A stretch of DNA of 64,000 nt from Roseovarius salincola (GCF_026891095.1 NZ_JAPTNL010000001.1:1-64000), one strand, 5' to 3'; counted from the first letter of the stretch, positions 9,650-18,760 are shown. Program-made: numbers and translations. The notes: generated by a model from the sequence alone, not told the origin.

Positions 9650-12145
9650 ATGATGAACCTCGCGGAATATCGCCGGAAAGGGACGCGGCTGGCGGATTAC
9701 CTGCCCTGGGCGGCGCTGGTGGCCCCCGGCGTGGTGCTGAACAAGGATGGCAGCCTGCAGCGCTCGGCCCGGTTCCGCGGTCCCGATCTCGACAGTGCGG
9801 TCGCGGCGGAACTCGTGGCCGTGGCGGGCCGCATCAACAACGCCTTCCGTCGCCTCGGTTCGGGCTGGGCGATCTTCGTCGAGGCGCAGCGCGTCCCAGC
9901 GGCCGACTATCCCGACAGCCACTTTCCCGATCCGGCCTCGGCGCTGCTCGATGCCGAGCGTCGCGCAGGGTTCGCCGAGCAGGGGGCGCATTTCCAGTCG
10001 GAGTATCTCCTGACCTTCCTCTACCTGCCGCCCGCCGAGGAAGCCGCGCGGGCCGAGACATGGCTCTATGAGGGGCGCGACAAGACCGGCATCGACGCGG
10101 GCGAAGTGCTGCGCGGGTTCATCGACCGGACCGACCGGGTGCTGGCGCTTTTCGACGGCATCATGCCGGAATGCCGCTGGATGGGTGACGGCGAGACGCT
10201 GACCTACCTGCATTCTACCATCTCGACGAAGCCCCACCACGTCCGCGTGCCGGAAACCCCGGCCTATCTCGACGCGCTTCTGGCCGATCAACCGCTGACC
10301 GGTGGGCTCGAGCCGCGGTTGGGTAACGCCCACCTGCGCGTCCTGACCCTCGCGGGCTTCCCGAGTGCCACCACGCCCGGGATCCTTGATGACCTCAACC
10401 GGCTGGCTTTTCCCTATCGCTGGGCGACCCGCGCGATCCTGATGGACAAGATGGAGGCCGCGCGGATGGTCGCCCGCATCCGCCGCCAATGGTTCGCCAA
10501 GCGCAAATCCATCGCCGCGATCCTCAAGGAGGTGATGACCAACGAGCAATCGGCGCTGGTCGACACGGACGCTGCCAACAAGGCCGCCGATGCCGACATG
10601 GCTTTGCAGGAGCTTGGCGCCGATATCGCGGGCGAGGCCTATGTCACGGCAACGCTCATCGTCTGGGACGAGGACCCGCGCCGCGCCGACGAGAGACTGC
10701 GCCTGGTCGAGAAGGTCGTGCAGGGCCGGGACTTCACCGCCATGGTCGAGACGGTCAATGCGGTCGATGCCTGGCTCGGCTCCCTGCCGGGGCAGGCCTA
10801 TGCCAACGTTCGCCAGCCGGCGATCTCCACCCTGAACCTGGCCCATATGATCCCGCTCTCCGCCGTCTGGGCGGGAGAGGAGCGGGATGCGCATTTCGAC
10901 GGCCCGCCGCTGCTCTATGGCAAGACCGAAGGTGCGACGCCCTTCCGGCTCTCGCTCCATGTCGGCGATGTCGGCCACACGCTGGTCGTCGGTCCCACCG
11001 GGGCCGGTAAATCCGTGCTGCTCGCGCTGATGGCGCTGCAGTTCCGCCGCTACGCGAAAGCCCAGGTCTTCGCCTTCGATTTCGGGGGCTCGATCCGCGC
11101 CGCCGCGCTGGCCATGGGTGGCGACTGGCATGATCTGGGGGGCGAGCTGACCGAAGGCGCGGAAGCCCCGGTCTCCCTCCAGCCACTTGCCCGGATCGAC
11201 GATCCCGCCGAGCGTTCCTGGGCCGCAGGCTGGATCGGTGCAATCCTCGCCCGCGAAGGCATCGCCATCACGCCGGAAGTGAAGGAGCATCTCTGGTCTG
11301 CACTGACCTCTCTGGCCTCGGCCCCGGTGGGCGAGCGCACGATCACCGGTCTCGCGGTCCTGCTACAATCCTCCGACCTCAAACAGGCCCTGCGCCCCTA
11401 TTGTCTGGGCGGTTCCCATGGAAGGCTTCTGGACGCGGAGAGCGAAGAGCTTGGCGCGGCCTCGGTCCAGGCCTTCGAGATCGAGGGGCTGGTCGGCACC
11501 GCCGCGGCGTCCGCGGTGCTCGCCTACCTCTTCCACCGGATAGGCGACCGTCTCGACGGGCGGCCGACGCTGCTGATCATCGACGAGGGCTGGCTCGCGC
11601 TCGATGACGAGGGCTTCGCGGGGCAGTTGCGTGAATGGCTGAAGACGCTCCGCAAGAAGAACGCCTCGGTGATCTTCGCCACCCAGTCGCTCTCCGATAT
11701 CGATGCCTCGGCCATCGCGCCCGCGATCATCGAGAGCTGCCCGACCCGGCTGCTTCTCCCCAACGAGCGGGCCATCGAGCCCCAGATCACCGCGATCTAC
11801 CGCCGCTTCGGCCTCAATGACCGCCAGATCGAAATCCTCGCCCGCGCCACGCCCAAGCGCGACTACTACTGCCAGTCGCGGCGCGGCAACCGGCTCTTCG
11901 AACTCGGCCTCTCCGAGGTCGGCCTCGCGCTCTGCGCCGCCTCGTCCAAGTCCGACCAGACCCTGATTTCGGACATCCTCGCGGAACACGGGCGGGACGG
12001 GTTTCTCGCGGCCTGGCTGGACGCCCGAGGTGTCGGGTGGGCCGCCGAGCTGATCCCGGACCTCACCAATCTCGCGCCGGAGCCGGAGGCGACGGACGCA
12101 CCGATCCCCCAAGCCCCCGAACCCGCAAAGGAGACCACCCCATGA
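9650..12145 (+). CDS. trbE: TrbE, VirB4-family conjugation ATPase
   Basis: The product is 831 residues, the expected size. Walker A GPTGAGKS lies near residue 447 and Walker B LLIIDEGWLAL near 640, followed by the conserved FATQSLSDIDAS and LLLPNERA segments of VirB4/TrbE. The N-terminal half carries the CagE/TrbE domain. The protein energises pilin extraction and substrate transfer at the inner membrane. The C-terminal tail is Pro/Glu-rich. The stop overlaps trbJ as ATGA. Confidence 0.94.
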   Translation: MMNLAEYRRKGTRLADYLPWAALVAPGVVLNKDGSLQRSARFRGPDLDSAVAAELVAVAGRINNAFRRLGSGWAIFVEAQRVPAADYPDSHFPDPASALLDAERRAGFAEQGAHFQSEYLLTFLYLPPAEEAARAETWLYEGRDKTGIDAGEVLRGFIDRTDRVLALFDGIMPECRWMGDGETLTYLHSTISTKPHHVRVPETPAYLDALLADQPLTGGLEPRLGNAHLRVLTLAGFPSATTPGILDDLNRLAFPYRWATRAILMDKMEAARMVARIRRQWFAKRKSIAAILKEVMTNEQSALVDTDAANKAADADMALQELGADIAGEAYVTATLIVWDEDPRRADERLRLVEKVVQGRDFTAMVETVNAVDAWLGSLPGQAYANVRQPAISTLNLAHMIPLSAVWAGEERDAHFDGPPLLYGKTEGATPFRLSLHVGDVGHTLVVGPTGAGKSVLLALMALQFRRYAKAQVFAFDFGGSIRAAALAMGGDWHDLGGELTEGAEAPVSLQPLARIDDPAERSWAAGWIGAILAREGIAITPEVKEHLWSALTSLASAPVGERTITGLAVLLQSSDLKQALRPYCLGGSHGRLLDAESEELGAASVQAFEIEGLVGTAAASAVLAYLFHRIGDRLDGRPTLLIIDEGWLALDDEGFAGQLREWLKTLRKKNASVIFATQSLSDIDASAIAPAIIESCPTRLLLPNERAIEPQITAIYRRFGLNDRQIEILARATPKRDYYCQSRRGNRLFELGLSEVGLALCAASSKSDQTLISDILAEHGRDGFLAAWLDARGVGWAAELIPDLTNLAPEPEATDAPIPQAPEPAKETTP

Positions 12146-12930
12146 CCCATACAGCCCATCGCCTGTCCCGTCTCGCCAGCGCCTCCGCGCTGGCCCTCAC
12201 GCTCGTCGTGCCCATCGGCCTCGCGCCGATCTTCGCGACGCCTGCCCAGGCCTTCCTCTTCGGTGGAGGCGGGCGCATCGTCTACGACCCGCGCAATCAC
12301 GCCGAGAACATCCTCTCCGCCGCCCGGGCGCTGGAGCAGATCAACAACCAGATCACCCAGCTGCAGAACGAGGCACAAATGCTGATGAACCAGGCGCGCA
12401 ACCTCGCGAGCCTGCCCTATTCCTCGCTGCAGGCGCTGCAGCAGAATGTCGACCGGACGCGGCAGCTTCTGTCCCAAGCGCAGAACATCGCCTTCGATGT
12501 CGCCCAGATCGACCAGGTCTTCCAGCAGGACTATGCCAATATCCCGATGGCGGCACCCGAGGCGCAGCTTCTGGCCGATGCCCGCTCCCGTTGGGAAAAC
12601 ACCGTCGGCGGGCTGCAGGACGCGTTGCGCGTGCAGGCCGGCGTCGTCGGCAATCTCGACGGCCAGCGCGCCGAGCTTTCCGCCCTTGTCGGCGAAAGCC
12701 AATCCGCCGTCGGCGCCCTGCAGGCAACGCAAGCGGGCAACCAGCTCCTGGCGCTGCAATCCCAGCAGATCGCCGACCTGATCGCGGTTGTGGCCGCCAA
12801 TGGCCGCGCGAATGCCCTGGTCGAAGCCGAACGGTCCGCAGCGGCCGAACAGGGCCGCGTCCAGCGCGAGCGCTTTCTCACCCCGGGCGCGGGTTACCAG
12901 CCCGGCAATGCCCGGATGTTCAACAACTGA
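12142..12930 (+). CDS. trbJ: TrbJ, periplasmic conjugation protein (VirB5-like)
   Basis: The product is 262 residues from ATG 12142, with a signal peptide ending near PAQAFLFGG and a Gln/Asn-rich, coiled-coil body (INNQITQLQNEAQMLMNQ). This is the TrbJ/VirB5 pattern. These proteins sit at the pilus tip or in the periplasm and help contact the recipient. An in-frame upstream start at 12037 would only add trbE-overlapping sequence without a signal peptide, so it was rejected. Confidence 0.9.
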   Translation: MTHTAHRLSRLASASALALTLVVPIGLAPIFATPAQAFLFGGGGRIVYDPRNHAENILSAARALEQINNQITQLQNEAQMLMNQARNLASLPYSSLQALQQNVDRTRQLLSQAQNIAFDVAQIDQVFQQDYANIPMAAPEAQLLADARSRWENTVGGLQDALRVQAGVVGNLDGQRAELSALVGESQSAVGALQATQAGNQLLALQSQQIADLIAVVAANGRANALVEAERSAAAEQGRVQRERFLTPGAGYQPGNARMFNN

Positions 12931-12943
12931 AGGGGGCGGAACC

Positions 12944-13210
12944 ATGGAGGGATCGGTTCTAGCCCGCATCGCGGCCATCGTCTTTGTCGCTATCGCGATC
13001 ACCGCGGCCCTGGTGGAGATGGGTCGGGATAAGGCGGGGCAGGCAGTGCGCCCGACAGTGCTGGTCGCGCCTGAGCCTGATCCCTTGCGGGCTGAACAAC
13101 GGCGCTGCCAGGAACTGGGCGAGGCCGCGGCCTCCGATCCCGACTGCCTCGCCGTCTGGGCCGAAACCCGCGACCGCTTCCTCGGGCGTGACCGGACCGG
13201 GGGCGAGTGA
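12944..13210 (+). CDS. TrbK-alt, putative entry exclusion protein
   Basis: The product is 88 residues, with one N-terminal membrane segment (residues ~5-22), a charged middle, and a C-terminal half with two Cys (QRRCQELGEAAASDPDC). The place between trbJ and trbL, the size and the Cys-x-E-L pattern match the family named TrbK-alt in alphaproteobacterial trb clusters. It is presumed to block redundant mating between cells that both carry the element. The start ATG 12944 follows a GGGGGCGGA ribosome-binding site. Confidence 0.8.
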   Translation: MEGSVLARIAAIVFVAIAITAALVEMGRDKAGQAVRPTVLVAPEPDPLRAEQRRCQELGEAAASDPDCLAVWAETRDRFLGRDRTGGE

Positions 13211-13213
13211 GCC

Positions 13214-14563
13214 ATGGGCGGCACCGGCGTCATCGATACCTTCCTCGGGGTCTTCACCTCCTATATCGACAGCGGTTTCGGGCTTCTCGGTGGCGAGGTC
13301 GCCTTCATCGCCAGCACGCTCATCGTGATCGACGTGACGCTGGCGGCGCTCTTCTGGGCCTGGGGTGCCGATGACGACATTATCGCCCGCCTCGTGAAAA
13401 AGACCCTCTTCGTGGGCGTCTTCGCCTTCCTGATCTCCAACTGGAACAGTCTCGCCGCCATCGTCTTCGACAGTTTCGCGGGACTGGGGCTGCTCGCCTC
13501 CGGCACTGGGTTTTCGCCCGCCGATCTCCTGCGCCCCGGCCGCGTGGCGCAAACCGGCCTCGATGCCGGGCGGCCGCTTCTGGAGTCGACTGCCGATCTC
13601 ATGGGCTTTGTCGCCTTCTTCGAGAACTTCATCCAGATCGCCTGCCTGCTCTTCGCCTGGGCGCTGGTGCTTCTGGCCTTCTTCCTGCTCGCCGTCCAGC
13701 TCTTCGTGACGCTGATCGAGTTCAAGCTGACCACGCTCGCGGGCTTTGTGCTGATCCCCTTCGGGCTTTTCGGCAAGACCGCCTTCATGGCCGAACGGGT
13801 GCTGGGCAATGTCGTCTCCTCGGGCATCAAGGTGTTGGTGCTCGCGGTGATCATTGGCATCGGCTCGACGCTCTTCGGCCAGTTCACCGCCGGCTTCGGC
13901 GGCGTGACCCCCACGATCGACGAGGCCATGGCGATCGTGCTGGCGGCGCTCTCGCTCCTCGGTCTCGGCATCTTCGGCCCCGCCATCGCCACAGGCCTCG
14001 TCTCCGGCGGGCCGCAACTGGGCGCAGGCGCTGCCGTCGGGACCGGGCTTGCCGTGGGTGGGGCTGCGGTCGCGGCCGGTGGCGGGGCCATGCTCGGCGC
14101 CCGCGGAGCCGGGGCGCTCGCGTCCGGCGGGGCCGCCGCCACGCGCGGGGCCGCTGCCGCCACGGGTGCTGCCTCCACCGCCTACAGCCTCGGATCGATG
14201 GGCCAGACCGGGGCAGCGGGTGTCGCTTCCGGTCTCGGTGGTGTGGCGCGGGCAGGGGGCGCGGTGGCCATTTCGCCCCTGCGCCGGGCCGCCGCCGCGG
14301 CCTCGGGCGCCCTCAAGGCCAGCCATGCTACTGGTTCCCGCGCGGGCTTCGCTGCCACCGGCGGCTCCTCCTCCATGGGCAGTGCCGCAGGTGCATCGGC
14401 CGGCATGGCCGGCCCCGCAGGCAGCCCACCGGCCTGGGCGCGCTCGATGCGGCGCAGCCAGGCCATGAGCCAGGGCGTCTCCGCCGCCACCCATGCGCTG
14501 CGCGCCGGGGACAGCCCCGGCTCCGGCGCCTCCGTTTCCCTGTCTGAAAGTGACCGCCCATGA
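13214..14563 (+). CDS. trbL: TrbL, polytopic mating channel protein (VirB6-like)
   Basis: The product is 449 residues, with five to six hydrophobic segments in residues ~25-260 (for example LLFAWALVLLAFFLLAVQLF) and a long Ala/Gly/Ser-rich low-complexity tail. This is the TrbL/VirB6 layout. It forms part of the inner membrane pore. The tail is poorly conserved in relatives. It overlaps trbF by 4 bases (ATGA). Confidence 0.92.
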   Translation: MGGTGVIDTFLGVFTSYIDSGFGLLGGEVAFIASTLIVIDVTLAALFWAWGADDDIIARLVKKTLFVGVFAFLISNWNSLAAIVFDSFAGLGLLASGTGFSPADLLRPGRVAQTGLDAGRPLLESTADLMGFVAFFENFIQIACLLFAWALVLLAFFLLAVQLFVTLIEFKLTTLAGFVLIPFGLFGKTAFMAERVLGNVVSSGIKVLVLAVIIGIGSTLFGQFTAGFGGVTPTIDEAMAIVLAALSLLGLGIFGPAIATGLVSGGPQLGAGAAVGTGLAVGGAAVAAGGGAMLGARGAGALASGGAAATRGAAAATGAASTAYSLGSMGQTGAAGVASGLGGVARAGGAVAISPLRRAAAAASGALKASHATGSRAGFAATGGSSSMGSAAGASAGMAGPAGSPPAWARSMRRSQAMSQGVSAATHALRAGDSPGSGASVSLSESDRP

Positions 14564-15249
14564 GCCTCTTCAAACGCGCCGCCGCCCATTACGGCAAGAC
14601 CCCGGAACCCGAGACCCCTTACCAGAAGGCCGCCCAGGTCTGGGACGAGCGCATCGGTGCGGCCCGGGTGCAGGCGAAGAACTGGCGCCTCATGGCCTTC
14701 GGCGGCCTCATCCTCGCGGGCGGCTTCGCCATGGCGCTGGTCTGGCAATCGGCCCGCGGCACCGTGGTGCCCTACGTCGTCGAGATCGACCGCCATGGCG
14801 AGGCGCGCGCCGTCGAGGCCGCCAGCGCCGGGTATCGTCCGAGCGATCCGCAGATCGCCTGGCATCTCGCCCGTTTCATCGAGGAGGTCCGGGGGCTGTC
14901 GGCCGATCCCATCGTCGTCCGGCAGAACTGGCTCCGCGCCTATGAGTTCACCACCGACCGCGGCGCGCTGGCGCTGAACGATCACGCCCGCGCCAATGAT
15001 CCCTTCACGCGGGTCGGCGAGGACCAGGTCTCGGTCGAGGTCTCCAGCGTCATTCGCGCCTCGCCCGACAGTTTCCGGGTGGCCTGGTCCGAGCGGCACT
15101 ATGAGAACGGCCAGCTCGCCCGCACCGAACGCTGGACCGCCATCCTGACCATCGTCATCGATCCGCCGCGCACAGCGGAGCGCCTGCGCGCCAATCCCCT
15201 CGGAATCTATGTCAACGCGATCAACTGGTCGCGGGAGATGAGCCAATGA
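14560..15249 (+). CDS. trbF: TrbF, VirB8-like core complex protein
   Basis: The product is 229 residues: a cytoplasmic N-terminus (TPYQKAAQVWDERIG), one membrane anchor at ~43-62, and a periplasmic VirB8 domain ending in NPLGIYVNAINWSREM, the typical TrbF C-terminus. It anchors the assembly of the type IV channel. It is translationally coupled to trbL and trbG by ATGA overlaps. Confidence 0.93.
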   Translation: MSLFKRAAAHYGKTPEPETPYQKAAQVWDERIGAARVQAKNWRLMAFGGLILAGGFAMALVWQSARGTVVPYVVEIDRHGEARAVEAASAGYRPSDPQIAWHLARFIEEVRGLSADPIVVRQNWLRAYEFTTDRGALALNDHARANDPFTRVGEDQVSVEVSSVIRASPDSFRVAWSERHYENGQLARTERWTAILTIVIDPPRTAERLRANPLGIYVNAINWSREMSQ

Positions 15250-16220
15250 CCCGACCGATCCTGCCCGCCATCCTCCTGGCCACCACGCTTCTGGCCGGCT
15301 GCGCCCGCGACCGCCCGCCCGAATTCGCCTATGACGACGCGGTCCCCCCCTTGCCGTCGCCACCCGTGACGGCGCCCGAGGATCGACCCCGGCCGCTCCA
15401 TGTCCCGCCCGCCTGGACCCCCAGCCGGGGCGGCGAGGCCGCCGCCACTCCTGTTGCTCAGGTCGGCAATGCCAATTCCGCCGCCCGCGTCGAACCGCGG
15501 CAGGCGGGGTATTTCAACGCGATCCAGATCTACCCTTGGTCCGAGGGGGCGCTCTATCAGGTCTACGCCGCCCCCGGTCAGATCACGACCATCGCGCTCG
15601 AACCCGGCGAACGTCTCGCCGGCACCGGCCCGATCGCGGCGGGCGACACCGCGCGCTGGATCATCGGCGACACCGAAAGCGGCGCGGGCCGCGACACCCG
15701 CGTCCTCGTGCTCGTGAAACCGACCCGGCCCGACATCAGTACGAACCTCGTGATCTCGACCGACCGGCGCACCTACCTGATCGAGCTCAATGCCTCCGAA
15801 GAGACCTGGATGCCAGCCATATCCTGGGCCTATCCACGCGCGCCCGAGAGCCCGCGCGTCGCGCCGGCCACGCCGCGCATCCCGCCCGCGCATGCCCGCA
15901 ATCATCGCTACGGGCTGCAGGGTGACAGCCCGCCCTGGCGTCCGGTTTCGGTCTTCGATGACGGGCGAAGGGTCTATGTCGTCTTCCCGCGCGGCATCGC
16001 CCAGGGCGAAATGCCGCCGCTCTTCGTGCTTGGGGCCGATGGTGAGCTGGACATCGTCAACTCCCGCATCCACGGCAATGTGCTGATCGTCGACCGGCTC
16101 TTCGGCGCGGCCGAGCTGCGCCTCGGACGCGGACCCCGGCAGGAGGTGGTCCGCATCCTGCGGATCGAACCCCGGACCGAGGCGACGGTGGTTCGGCACG
16201 ACGCGGAGCAAGGAACATGA
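15246..16220 (+). CDS. trbG: TrbG, VirB9-like outer membrane core protein
   Basis: The product is 324 residues. It has a lipoprotein-type signal (ATTLLAGC, Cys ~19), a proline-rich linker to ~85, then a VirB9/CagX domain with two beta-rich halves containing IYPWSEGALYQVYAAPGQIT and DGRRVYVVFPRGI. It partners TrbI in the outer part of the channel. The 3' end overlaps trbI by 4 bases. Confidence 0.93.
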   Translation: MTRPILPAILLATTLLAGCARDRPPEFAYDDAVPPLPSPPVTAPEDRPRPLHVPPAWTPSRGGEAAATPVAQVGNANSAARVEPRQAGYFNAIQIYPWSEGALYQVYAAPGQITTIALEPGERLAGTGPIAAGDTARWIIGDTESGAGRDTRVLVLVKPTRPDISTNLVISTDRRTYLIELNASEETWMPAISWAYPRAPESPRVAPATPRIPPAHARNHRYGLQGDSPPWRPVSVFDDGRRVYVVFPRGIAQGEMPPLFVLGADGELDIVNSRIHGNVLIVDRLFGAAELRLGRGPRQEVVRILRIEPRTEATVVRHDAEQGT

Positions 16221-17353
16221 GCGAGACATCGACCGAGACCGCCGCCGCCATGCGCCTGCGCGCCGATCCGCCCCGGGTGACGCGGATCTCGCGCAAGGTG
16301 ATTGTCGGGCTCGGCGTCGTCGCGGGCCTCGGGATCGGTGCCGCGCTGATCTACGGCCTGCAGCGCCCGGACCGAACCGCCGCGCCGGAGGAGCTGATCA
16401 CCACGGACCGCCGCCAGCCTGCCGATGGTCTCCGCGATCTGCCGGGCAGCTATGACGCGATCCCACGGCTCGGACCGCCCCTGCCGGGCGATCTCGGCGG
16501 CGGCATCCTCGACGCGCAGCAACGCGGCCAGCCCATCGCGGCTCCAAGCCTCGCGCCCCCGACCATGGACCCGGCGGAGCAGCAGCGCCTCGCGGAACTG
16601 GAGGCCGCCCGCGTCAGTGACCTGTTCTTCCAGACGCGCCCCGGGGCGCCCGCGTCCACCGGGTTCCAGATGCCGCCTCCGGCACCGGGGGGCGGGTTGG
16701 CCGCTACCCCGGAAACCGACCCACGACAGGCCTTCCTGACCGCGCCGACCGACCGCCGAACGGTCGCGCCCGACCGCGTGCAGCCTCCGGCATCGCCCTG
16801 GCTCCTGCAGGCGGGTTCCGTCATCCCGGCCGCGCTGATCACCGGCATTCGCTCCGACTTGCCGGGTCAGATCACCGCGCAGGTCACCCAGAACGTCTAT
16901 GACAGCCCTACCGGCAGCCTGCTCCTGATCCCACAAGGCACGCGACTGATCGGCGCCTATGACGACAGCGTCACCGTCGGCCAGCGCCGCGTGCTCCTGG
17001 TCTGGACGCGGCTGATCTTCCCCGATGGACGGTCCCTCGTGCTCGAACGCCAGCCCGGTGCCGATGCTGCTGGATATGCCGGTCTCGAAGACCGCGTCGA
17101 CAATCACTGGGCCAGCGTCCTGCGCGCTGCGGGTCTTTCGACCTTGCTGGCCGTCGGCGCGGAAATGTCCCTCGACGAGGAAGACCGCCTCGCCCGCGCG
17201 CTCCGCGACGGGGCCCTCGACACGATCAACGAGGCCGGCCAGCGCATCGTCCAACGCCAGCTGGAGGTCCCGCCGACCCTCACCATACGCCCGGGCTTCC
17301 CCGTCCGCGTGATCGTCACGCGCGATCTTGTCTTCGCGCCGTCCGGAGGTTGA
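16217..17353 (+). CDS. trbI: TrbI, VirB10-like channel-spanning protein
   Basis: The product is 378 residues: a cytoplasmic head, a membrane segment at ~31-50, a proline-rich periplasmic linker (to ~190), and the VirB10/TrbI beta-barrel domain with LLIPQGTRLIGAYDDSV and the C-terminal RPGFPVRVIVTRDLV. It spans from inner to outer membrane and transmits energy from the ATPases. It is the last structural trb gene. Confidence 0.93.
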   Translation: MSETSTETAAAMRLRADPPRVTRISRKVIVGLGVVAGLGIGAALIYGLQRPDRTAAPEELITTDRRQPADGLRDLPGSYDAIPRLGPPLPGDLGGGILDAQQRGQPIAAPSLAPPTMDPAEQQRLAELEAARVSDLFFQTRPGAPASTGFQMPPPAPGGGLAATPETDPRQAFLTAPTDRRTVAPDRVQPPASPWLLQAGSVIPAALITGIRSDLPGQITAQVTQNVYDSPTGSLLLIPQGTRLIGAYDDSVTVGQRRVLLVWTRLIFPDGRSLVLERQPGADAAGYAGLEDRVDNHWASVLRAAGLSTLLAVGAEMSLDEEDRLARALRDGALDTINEAGQRIVQRQLEVPPTLTIRPGFPVRVIVTRDLVFAPSGG

Positions 17354-17354
17354 C

Positions 17355-17600
17355 ATGACCAAGCTGAAACTCGGTCCGATCCCGGACCAAAAGCCGGTGA
17401 AGCTGACCGTGGAACTGCCAGCTGATCTCCATCGCGACCTGATCGCCTATGGGGAAATCCTCGGGCGCGAAGCAGGGCAGGGACCAATCGAACCGAAGAA
17501 GCTGGTGGTTCCCATGCTTGAACGGTTCATCGCGACGGACCGAGGGTTTGCGAAAGCGCGGCGGGTGCATTGGCCAACGCCTGCACGCGTTAGTCGGTGA
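17355..17600 (+). CDS. DUF2274 protein closing the trb operon
   Basis: The product is 81 residues. The start (MTKLKLGPIPDQKPVKLTVELP) and the body with AYGEILGR and KLVVPMLERFIATDR match the DUF2274 family, which almost always follows trbI in these clusters. The fold resembles a ribbon-helix-helix-like small protein (inference), which would suit a DNA-binding regulator. The start is one base after the trbI stop. The last 11 bases overlap the end of the opposing AHH fragment. Confidence 0.8.
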   Translation: MTKLKLGPIPDQKPVKLTVELPADLHRDLIAYGEILGREAGQGPIEPKKLVVPMLERFIATDRGFAKARRVHWPTPARVSR

Positions 17601-17760
17601 CCAGGAGGCCGATCTTGTTGCCGCGGCTTTCCTGCTCGATCGGCAGCAACATAAGCACATCTTCGATCGCTGTGTTGCGCCACAGGCTGATCGGTATGAT
17701 GTGATGGATCTGAAAGTCGAAAATGCGGGCGTTGTTGTCGGGTGTCTTGTCGTCGGCCAT
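17590..17760 (-). pseudogene. AHH-type toxin nuclease fragment
   Basis: The 56-residue frame starts at ATG 17760 and contains FQIHHIIPISLWRN followed by LMLLPIEQESRG. This resembles the metal-binding His-His core and the LP-motif of AHH (HNH-superfamily) toxin domains used in polymorphic toxins. The usual downstream His-containing helix is absent, and the frame ends against the 3' end of the trb operon. It is therefore probably a remnant, cut when the modules were joined. It could be a short standalone effector, but no trafficking domain is present. Confidence 0.55.
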
Positions 17761-17796
17761 CGGCTACAACCTTTATTAAATCATACTGTGCGCGCG

Positions 17797-18438
17797 TCAG
17801 GCGACGGCACAGGGATACAAACTGAATTCTTTGTCGATCTCTGCGGATATCAGCGCCTGCGCGAGACGATCCGAAAGAAACATGGTCTGAACGATCGTCG
17901 GGTCGACCCACAGATCAGGCCCGTCGAGAATCGCGCGCGGGGCGGTGAAGTCCTTGTGACGTTTGGGCATGTCGCGTGGCAGATTGAACAGTTCCTGCCC
18001 CGGCACCATCCGGCGCAAACCGTAATCCGCGGCATTCAGCGTCGCTTTGCGATTGGCCCTGTTCAACGCATGAACCTTGGGCAGCACAGGGGTTGTGCGA
18101 TCGTTCTGGAACAGATCCACCGGAAAGAGCGCCGCATCGCCCAGATCATGCGCCCTGAAGATGTCGGCCGCGTCATCGCGCAGAAACACGAACCCGTTGA
18201 AGAACGCCGGCGGCAGCGGGTCGGTATATTCGCCCGGCTGCCCGTAGTACATCATGTGCGGGACATCTTCGGGCGCCACGACCTCTCCGGCCATGTCGCA
18301 CCGGAACGCCGCCTTGTAGCGCTTGAGCGCCTCGCGCTGCGCGTCTTCCATATCGGGGTCGGCGGCGCGCCCCGGAACGAATCCGATCAGCGCATATGTG
18401 TCACGCGGCAGATCGCAGAACCATATCCTGTCAGACAT
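17797..18438 (-). CDS. Imm11-family (DUF1629-like) immunity protein
   Basis: The product is 213 residues from ATG 18438. The C-terminal helix MFLSDRLAQALISAEI matches the 'F-x-S-x-x-L-x-x-x-L' end of the Imm11 family, and the remainder has the beta-rich, tryptophan/aspartate-bearing pattern of these immunity proteins. Imm11 proteins neutralise co-encoded polymorphic toxin domains. Here the gene lies 36 bases before the AHH nuclease fragment on the same strand, so the pair looks like a toxin-immunity cassette whose toxin has been truncated. The start overlaps the preceding gene by 8 bases (ATGTCTGA). Confidence 0.65.
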   Translation of the reverse strand: MSDRIWFCDLPRDTYALIGFVPGRAADPDMEDAQREALKRYKAAFRCDMAGEVVAPEDVPHMMYYGQPGEYTDPLPPAFFNGFVFLRDDAADIFRAHDLGDAALFPVDLFQNDRTTPVLPKVHALNRANRKATLNAADYGLRRMVPGQELFNLPRDMPKRHKDFTAPRAILDGPDLWVDPTIVQTMFLSDRLAQALISAEIDKEFSLYPCAVA

Positions 18439-18679
18439 CGGCCGCGGCATCGGGCGTGGCGGCGCCGGTATAGGCAATGGCGATTCGGTCGCGAATTAGC
18501 GGCTCGAGTACCGGATGCGACAGATCGCCCAACGACTGGTCGCGGTAGCGCGGCAGCGCCATCGTCACCTTGCCAAAGTTCTCACTGACCTGCACACGCA
18601 GCATGCCCAGCTTCTTGAGCATCTCGGGATCGACCTGCGGTGTGGAGGAATTCGCTCCGTTCGTAGTTTCCTCGGCCAC
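18431..18679 (-). CDS. 82-residue protein upstream of the immunity gene
   Basis: The start is GTG 18679, with GGGGGA eight bases upstream. The product has no signal or membrane segment. The segment MALPRYRDQSLGDLSHPVLEPLIRDRIA recalls the N-terminal part of toxin-activating lysine acyltransferases (HlyC-like) from memory, but the catalytic C-terminal half is absent, so the gene may be a shortened remnant. It heads the three-gene run with the Imm11 and AHH genes. The function is unproven. Confidence 0.5.
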   Translation of the reverse strand: MAEETTNGANSSTPQVDPEMLKKLGMLRVQVSENFGKVTMALPRYRDQSLGDLSHPVLEPLIRDRIAIAYTGAATPDAAADV

Positions 18680-18760
18680 TGTAATCCCCCGCGCGCCACG
18701 AATTAATTATTTCAACCCAAAAATTACCGACATTCCCCACGTGGCCGACCGTATGAAGTG
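18680..18760 (-). promoter_or_regulatory. AT-rich upstream region of the immunity operon
   Basis: The stretch just upstream of the GTG start holds AATTAATTA and AAAAATTA tracts in otherwise GC-rich DNA, with TTGAAA-type and TAATTA-type hexamers on the minus strand. It is a plausible promoter region, but no exact -35/-10 pair with standard spacing is convincing. The rest of the gap to hipA (to 18919) shows nothing recognisable. Confidence 0.3.

Noticed and set aside
8960..11290. Long open frame on the minus strand opposite trbC-trbE
   Set aside because: It is a by-product of high third-position GC in trbE; no start signal or recognisable domains, and the trb genes are clear.
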